From NCBI RefSeq assembly GCF_910594005.1, contig NC_057827.1, forward strand, positions 5,332,001-5,396,000: a stretch of 64,000 bases of DNA, written 5' to 3'. Below are positions 57,291 through 64,000 of the stretch, piece after piece. How positions within the stretch are numbered: position 1 is the stretch's first letter; each line of letters opens with the position of its first letter. The notes below the pieces were generated by a model that saw only the letters and a list, made by a program, of their open reading frames with translations, made no database searches and had not been told where the DNA came from. Made by a program: the position numbers and the translations under genes. Source of the DNA: Cervus elaphus (Eukaryota; Chordata; Mammalia; Artiodactyla; Cervidae).

Positions 57291-59336
57291 TCCCATCTAA
57301 TAATTGCTACAATAGAAAGAGGTGGTCAGAGCATGTAAGTCTAGGCTTTCTCATTTGTTCTCCCGGAACTCAGTTGTGATACACGTCTTCAGTTTTTGTT
57401 TCCAAGAACCAACAATCATCTTCAAACCCAGGAATCTCTTCTAGATAATAAAGTTAACTTTGTTGTTAGACACAGTGGTTCCCACATGGTTAACCTTAAA
57501 GGTTCCAGGCAGACAACATTCAACACAGCCAATTCTTCTTAAACAAGGTACTAGGAGTTCAAACATGTGCCATAGGCATTTGACTTTGAGCTGCAGTGTA
57601 TACACTGAGAGAGAATACACAGGCATCACTGCCTGATTCTCATTCAGTTCATCAATGATGGCTATAGGAAAGTCATTCATTGATTCAGCTCATATTTACT
57701 GAAAATTTGCTATATGTCAGGCATTGTGACAAAAGTTGAGAGACTAATAGTAAGAAAAAGAGACAGTGCTCTGGCCATTGTAGGGCTTACAGCCTAGTAA
57801 GGAAGACAAGCAATCATCATAGATTGCCAACAACTATGGGGTATACTACAGAGCAAGTGCCCTTTTCTAAATCAAAGAGTAATTTCTATGTGGATCTTTC
57901 TGAACTAAGCATGATTGTGTGTTTAAGATTTCTTATTGCTCTGCCATTGCCCAGTGTGTCCAAAAAACCCACCCTCTGTCCTAGAATTACAAGTTTCTAG
58001 GATCTTTGGACACAAACAGCAAAGTACCTACAAGCATTATCTCAGACTACATACTCAATGGCTTAAGGACTGACATCTCTCTAGGGAGGATCCCAGGAGA
58101 CACATGAAATCCCAGCATTGATTTGGGACCTAAGCTGCAAAAGGATCCCTGTTATAAATATTCTTTTTTATTGAAGCATCAAACTCATTTTTCACTTCAC
58201 TTCTCAAGGTCACATATAACCCATTTCTATGTATCTTCTATTCACACACCCTTTCCGTCCCTTAATTCCTCTTTGAGCTATCAAAAACTGAAAAAAAAAA
58301 AAATAGCTCTACAAACACGCAACTGAATATGTCTTTTTACTTTCTTTTCAGACTTTGAGCTTTTTCCTTTGAAGCCAGAGTTTTGGTTTCTCCTTCAGAG
58401 AAGGTCCCTCATGCTTGCAAGTGGCCTGACCTTCTAAGTACAAATGTGAGGGTGTGGGATGAAACTTGTGAAGTACTTAGACAAGAATTCAACATAGAAT
58501 CAAGACATATGTCTTTTCTCTGCTCAGCATTCAAATGTAAAGAAATGTATTACTAGGCCTTCCATCTTTATTCCTTTTACTTAGCAAACTAAGAATGAGG
58601 ATTTCATCCCACATCTATGTCCTTCCAGAATATTACTGCTCCCTGCCTCATAGGCATCACTTGTATCAGTAGACAGGCATCACTTGTGTCATTAGCACCC
58701 ATAATTGCTATATATCTCTGAGTCTCATTTGCTTTTCCAAATGAGGGTTTTCATTATGGCCAGCCTTTCTCTTTCTCTGGTTGACTATTTGATGTCAAAA
58801 GAAAATAACAACGTATCCAAGCCCTTGACTATGAAAAACCACATCAGGACTTCAGTGTCATTCAGAAATTCCAAATTTTGAACTGTATTTGATACATAGA
58901 TGAATTTTGGGTTGTCTCCCTTTCGGAAAAGAGTTTGCTCAACAACTTAGGAAATAGTGAAGTGAATATTCAATGAACAAAATGACCACCTTGGCAGAGA
59001 AAATACTGTATTTTCATCCAGTCCTTCTTTCCCTGGGACGCACAAATGGTATACATTTACTATCCATAGCCATAGTGAGTTGATGCCACATGGTTGAAAC
59101 CCAACTGATGGGATTTAGGAAGAAATAAAACACTCCACTACAGTATCTGGTCTATGATACCCTCCGATGGAATCATCCACGCTCTTACTTCTTCTGACAA
59201 GTGAATGACGTAGATTCTAAGAACCAGATGAAACATAGGATCATTAAGTGAACAAGTGTCCAGTTCCTGAGTAATTACAGGGAGCAGAGCTTCTCGATCT
59301 CCACTCTCCTTAACCCATACTGACATTTACATTATC
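57291..59336. other. Mostly unassigned DNA
   Basis: 57660-57840 resembles a common ancient repeat ('catatttactgaaaatttgctatatgtcaggcattg'-type pattern). At 58651-58697 a 24-bp unit ('aggcatcacttgt.tca.tag') is duplicated in tandem. No gene. Confidence 0.4.
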
Positions 59337-59354
59337 AAGAATAATGTGATATCA

Positions 59355-59485
59355 AGACTTCCCTGGCAGTCCGATGGTTAGGACTCCATGCCCCCAGTAA
59401 AGCAGGGACAAGTTTAATCATTGATAGAGGAGCTAAGATCCTAAATAGCGCATGGCAAGGCCAAAAAGGAAAAAAAAAAAAAAAA
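59355..59485 (+). mobile_element. CHR-type tRNA-Glu SINE with TSD
   Basis: 'gacttccctggcagtccgat' head, 'gcatggcaaggccaaaaagg' end and an A-run. Duplication aagaataatgtgatatca (59337-59354) and aagaataatgtggtatca (59486-59503), one mismatch. Confidence 0.92.
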
Positions 59486-59503
59486 AAGAATAATGTGGTA
59501 TCA

Positions 59504-60254
59504 CATAACATGACAAGGGATAATATCACCTAATATAACACTGTATAATACAACCAAGCCTCTAGATTGAGCCTAGTTATAATTTATCTGAGCAACCCAA
59601 AAGGGATACCTGTGAGGACCTGGTATTTGACCTGAAATCATGCCTGGTTTCAGAGAAAAGAAATCCATGTGAATACCAGGGAATCAATCATTCTAGGTAG
59701 AGGGGACACCACATAAAAACCGAAGGCAGGGAGCTTATGTTTAACAAAGAGAAACTAGTTTATCTGATTTCTAGTGTCTGAAGAGGAAAGGAGTGGGGGA
59801 TGAGATTGATGGGGTAGGTGGAGACAGATTATCTAGGACTCTGTGGGGGATGGTGAAGAGCTTAATTCCATGGAAACTGTGATGGAACATAATTGGGAGA
59901 TTTTAAGCAAGGAAAAGTCCTGACCATATGATGATATATATGTTTCTAAAGGATAATTTGGACTACTTCAGAGAATGACTCAAGAAGAGAAGCAGAGACA
60001 CTACATAGGAGAAATGATCCAGGCAAAAACGTTAAGGAATTCCATAAAGCAATTATAGTAGAAATGGAGGAGCAGATATAGTGCATGAATCATTTAATGA
60101 ACTGAATCTGGATAAATCATATGGATTATACATTTATATACTCATGGTATGTAAGGAATATGGAATGATTAACATATAAACAAAATAAATGGGTCCTGAT
60201 ATTGCTAAATGTTCAGGATGCTTGCAAGTTGTCACTAAGAAGTTCTAATGTTAG
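59504..60254. other. Ancient repeat-like DNA
   Basis: 59640-60060 has the pattern of an old mammalian repeat ('tttaagcaaggaaaagtcctgacc', 'ggataatttggactac'), not firmly named. No gene. Confidence 0.4.
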
Positions 60255-61417
60255 ACTTCTTAGTTCAGTTGAGTCTCTCAGTCTCTCAGACTCAGAATTG
60301 AGTCTCTCAATTCTTCACAATCCCTTGGACTATGACACACCAGGCTTCTCTGTCCATCAGCAACTACTGGAGTTTGCTCAAATGCGTGTTCATAGAGACC
60401 ATGATGCCCTCCAACCATCTCATCTTCTGTCATCCCCTTCTCCTTCTGCCTTCTTTTTCTCCCAGAATCAGGGTTTTTTTCAAATGAATCAGTTCTTCGC
60501 AACAGGTGGCCAAAATATTGGAGTTTCAACTTAAGAATCAGTCGTTCCAATGAATATTCAGGACTGATTTTCCTTGGGATTGACTGGTTGGATCTCCTTT
60601 CAGTCCAAGGGACTCTCAAGAGTCTTCTCCAACACAACAGTTTAAGAGCATCAGTTCTTTGGTGCTCAGCTTTCTTTATAGTACAACACATGCATTTGTA
60701 CATGACTACTGGAGAAATCATAGCTTTGACTAGACAAACCGTTGTTGGCAATGTAATTTCTCTGCTTTATACTATGTGGTCTAGGTTTGTCATAGGTTTT
60801 CATCCAAGGAGCAAGCATCTTTTAATTACATGGATGTACCATCTGCAGTTATTTTGGAGCCTCAGAAAATGAAGTATGTCACTGTTTTCTTTGTTTACCC
60901 ATCTATTTGCCATCAAGTGATGGAACCAGATATCATTATTTTAGTTTTTTGAATGTTGAGTTTTAAGCAAACTTTTTCACTCTCTACTTTCATTTTAAAC
61001 AAGAGGGTCTTTAGTTCCTCTCTTTCTGCCATAGGGTGGTGTCATCTGCATATCAGAGGTTATTGATATTTCTCCCAGCAGTCTTGATTCCAGCTTGTGC
61101 TTCATTCAGCCCGGCATTTTGCATGATGAACTCTGCATAGAAATTAAATAAACAGGTGACCATATACAGCCTTGGCACATTCCTTTCCCAATTTGGAACC
61201 AGTCCATGGGTCCATGTCCAGTTCTAACTTTTGCTTCTTGACCTGCATACAGATTTCTCAGGAGGCAGGTCAGATGGTCTGGTATCCCCATCTCTTTCAG
61301 AATTTCCCACAGTTTGTTGTAATCCACATAATCAAAGGCTTTGCCATAGTCAATAAAGCAGATGTAGATGATTTTCTGGAATTCTCTTGCTTTTTTGATG
61401 ATCCAGCGGTTGTTGGA
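60255..61417 (-). mobile_element. BovB 3' end and RT, antisense
   Basis: Right-to-left: RT palm (minus-strand MDYNKLWEILKEMGIPDHL near 61300), then RT C-terminus (open 157 codons at 60278-60751), then the 3' end. The terminal 60262-60310 has a small 'gtctctcag' duplication. Continues beyond an L1 at 62332-63046. Confidence 0.93.
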
Positions 61418-62322
61418 TTTTTTTTTCCATTTATTTTTATTAGTTGGAGGCTAATTACTTTACAATATTGTAGTGGTTTTTGCCATACATTGACATGAAT
61501 CAGCCATAGATTTACATGTATTCCCCATCCCTATCCCCCCTCCCACCTCCCTCTCCACCCCATCCCTCTGGGTCTTCCCAGTGCACCAGCCCTGAGCACT
61601 CATCTCATGCAAGCAACCTGGGCTGCTGATCTGTTTTACCCTTGATAATATATATGTTTTGATGTTGTTCTCTCTAAATATCCCACCCTCGCCTTCTCCC
61701 AGAGTCCAAAAGTCTGTTCTGTACTTCTGTGTCTCTTTTTCTGTTTTGCATATAGGGTTATCATTACCATCTTTCTAAATTCCATATATATGCGTTAGTA
61801 TACTGTATTGGTCTTTATCTTTCTGGCTTACTTCACTCTGTATAATGCGCTCCAGTTTCATCCATCTCATTAGAACTGATTCAGATGAATTCTTATTAAT
61901 GGCTGAGTACTATTACATGGTGTATATGTACCACAGCTTCCTTATACATTCGTCTGCTGATGGACATTTAGGTTGTTTCCATGTCCTGGCTATTATAAAC
62001 AGTGCTGCGATGAACATTGGGGTGCACATGTCTCTTTCAGATCTGGTTTCCTTGGTGTGTATGCCCAGAAGTGGGATTGCTGGGTCATATGGCAGTTCTA
62101 TTTCCAGTCTCTTAAGAAATCTCCACACTCTTCTCCATAGTGGCTGTACTAGTTCGTATTCCCATCAACAGTGTAAGAGGGTTCCCTTTTCTCCACACCC
62201 TCCACACAAACATTTATTGCTTGTAGACTTTTGGATAGCAGCCATCCTGACTGGCGTATACCTCACTGTGGTTTTGATTTGCATTTCTCTGATAATGAGT
62301 GATGTTGAGCACCTTTTCACGT
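61418..62322 (-). mobile_element. L1-BT type, 5'-truncated, inside BovB, with TSD
   Basis: T-run start, antisense 3' UTR, then ORF2 C-terminus. gttgttgga at 61409-61417 and 62323-62331 is the target-site duplication, and BovB resumes in register. Confidence 0.94.
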
Positions 62323-62331
62323 GTTGTTGGA

Positions 62332-63046
62332 AATTTGATCTCTGGATCCTCTGCCTGTTCTAAATCCAGCTTGAACATCTGGAAGGTCACCATTCACGTA
62401 CTGTTGAAGCCTGCCTTGGAGAATTTTGAGCATTACTTTGCTAGGGTGTGAGGTGAGAGCAATTGTGTGGTAGTTTGAATATTCTTTGGCATTAACTTTC
62501 TTTGGGATTGAAATGAAATTTGATCTTTCCATTCCTGTGGCCATAAGTGAGTTTTCCAAATTTGCTGCATATTGAGTGCAGCACTTTCACAGCATCATCT
62601 TTCAGAATTTGAAATAGCTCAACTGGAATTCTATCACCTCTACTCTCTTTGTTTGTAGTGATGCTTCCTAAGACCCACTTGACTTCACATTCCAGGATCT
62701 CTGGCTCTAAGTGAGTTATCACACCATCGTGATTATCTGGGTCATAAAGATCTTTTATGTATAGTTCTTCTGTGTCTTCTTGCCACCTCTTCTTAATATC
62801 TTCAGCTTTTGTTAAGTCCATACCATTTTGGTCCTTTATTGAGCCCACCTTTGCATGAACTGTATCCTTGGTATCTCTAATTTTCTTGAAGCATTCTCTA
62901 GTCTTTCTCATTCTATTGTTTTCCTCTCTTTCTTTGCACTAATCACTGAGGAAGACTTTCTTATCTCTCCTTGCATTCTTTGGAATTCTTAATTCAAATG
63001 GGTATATCTTTCCTTTTCTCCTTTGCTTTTTGCTTCTCTTCTTTTT
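62332..63046 (-). mobile_element. BovB linker and RT start, antisense
   Basis: Minus strand carries VMLKILQGRLQQYVNGDLPD and DLTKAEDIKKRWQEDTEELY, the 5' part of the BovB at 60255-61417. Ends at about 63046 against old L1. Confidence 0.93.
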
Positions 63047-63740
63047 ACATCTACTAGGATGGCTATATTTTAAAAGTGATTATTCCAACTGTTTGTGAGG
63101 ATATGAAGTAACTGGATCTCTCATGAACAGCTGATGGGAATGTAAAATGTTACAATCACTCTGGAAAGCAGTTTGGTTGCTTCATTTAAAAACTAACTAT
63201 TCATTTGTGATATTCAATTGCCAGCCCAGCAATTATACCCAGACATTTTTATCTCGGATAAATGAATATTTATGTGTATACAAAAGTTTGTACAGAATGT
63301 CCATAGCAGATTTACAGGAGACCAAAGTTTGAAGCAACCAAAATGTCCTTCATAGGTAAATGATTCGGCAGCACTGAAAAGGAATGAACTCCATACTGAT
63401 ACACACAGCAAACTGGGTAAATGTCAAGGGTGTTATAATGAGTGTAAAAATGACACTAAAGGGCATGATTCCATTTATATAACATTCTCAAACTGAGAAA
63501 ATTAAAGTGATGAAGGACAGAGCAGTGATTGCCAGGGTTTAGTGATTTCCAGGGAGAAGGGTTACACATGACTACAATGAGACAGCACGAGAGAAATCTT
63601 CATGGTGGTGAAATAATTCTAGATATTGATTGAGATGATATTTACAGAGTCCACATTTTTGTGATAAAGTTTCATTGAACTTATCATGTACATAGTACTG
63701 CTGTCACCATCTTTGAAACTGTACTATTGCTATATACAAT
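63047..63740 (+). mobile_element. L1M ORF2 end and 3' UTR, sense
   Basis: 'actaggatggctatatttta', 'agcagtttggttgcttcatt', 'ttgccagggtttagtgattt' are in L1M order. Confidence 0.75.
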
Positions 63741-63809
63741 GTAAACAAGGTGGAGGGGGGGGGCAGATCAGATGAAAGATGCAGGAGACTGTCTGGTAAA
63801 ACCTTTGCC

Positions 63810-64000
63810 ACTTGCAGCACTATTTACAACAGCCAGGGCATGGAAGTGACCTAGATGTCTATCAGCAGATGATTGGATAAAGAAACTGTAGGACATATAT
63901 ACAATGGAATATTGCTTAACTATAAAAAGAACAAATTTGAGCCAGTTAGTAAGGTGGATGAACCTAGAGCCTATTATACTGAGTGAAGTAAGTCAAAAAG
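63810..64000 (+). mobile_element. L1 ORF2 end, sense, cut by window edge
   Basis: 'tgcagcactatttacaacag' to 'gtgaagtaagtcaaaaag', running off the right edge. A G-run at 63756-63763 precedes it. Confidence 0.88.

Noticed and set aside
61845..62363. 172-codon plus-strand open frame
   Set aside because: It is the reverse complement of L1 ORF2, a frequent false frame in antisense L1.

Overview
This window is mammalian, and specifically ruminant, nuclear DNA. The evidence is the repeat content: many BovB (RTE-type) LINE copies, tRNA-derived Bov-tA and BOV-A2 SINEs, a CHR-type tRNA-Glu SINE and artiodactyl L1 elements, on top of older MIR, L2, L1M and MaLR relics shared by placental mammals. I cannot tell cattle from sheep, goat or another pecoran from the sequence alone.

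Only one host protein-coding gene is convincing: an intronless makorin gene on the + strand at about 29.44-30.90 kb, which I read as MKRN3, a probable RING E3 ubiquitin ligase. It has a CpG-rich 5' flank (about 29.09-29.44 kb), a strong start context, and a 3' UTR ending at overlapping AATAAA signals at 31593-31603. All zinc-binding residues of three CCCH fingers, the makorin Cys/His motif and the C3HC4 RING are present. The last ~25 codons are read in a shifted frame, so the conserved makorin C-terminal tail is lost. In other mammals MKRN3 is an imprinted, paternally expressed gene of the Prader-Willi region, set in a LINE-rich gene desert; that matches this layout.

Layout: 0-4.7 kb, BovB and L1 copies plus a diverged ~350-bp tandem repeat; 4.8-9 kb, AT-rich DNA followed by possible LTR debris; 9-11 kb, BovB inserted in L1; 11-14 kb, unassigned DNA with SINEs; 14.2-20.3 kb, a multi-level nest (an old L1 holding a younger L1, which holds two BovB stubs, plus SINEs and an antisense mRNA-tail retrocopy); 20.3-28.3 kb, MaLR LTR and old antisense L1; 28.3-31.6 kb, the MKRN3 locus; 31.6-40 kb, AT-rich old L1, MIR and MaLR; 40-42.3 kb, antisense L1; 43.5-52 kb, BovB copies and a badly decayed class I (gamma-like) endogenous retrovirus; 53.3-55 kb, the longest BovB; 55.4-57.3 kb, L2; 60.3-63 kb, a BovB interrupted by an L1; the end, L1.

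The non-gene features most worth a second look are a 70-bp GC-rich insert with a 14-bp target-site duplication in AT-rich DNA, three tail-only insertions flanked by 13-16 bp duplications, the ~350-bp tandem array, and a BovB whose halves meet in opposite orientation at nearly the same internal point. Repeat boundaries and family names come from reading against remembered consensus sequences and are approximate unless a target-site duplication fixes them.
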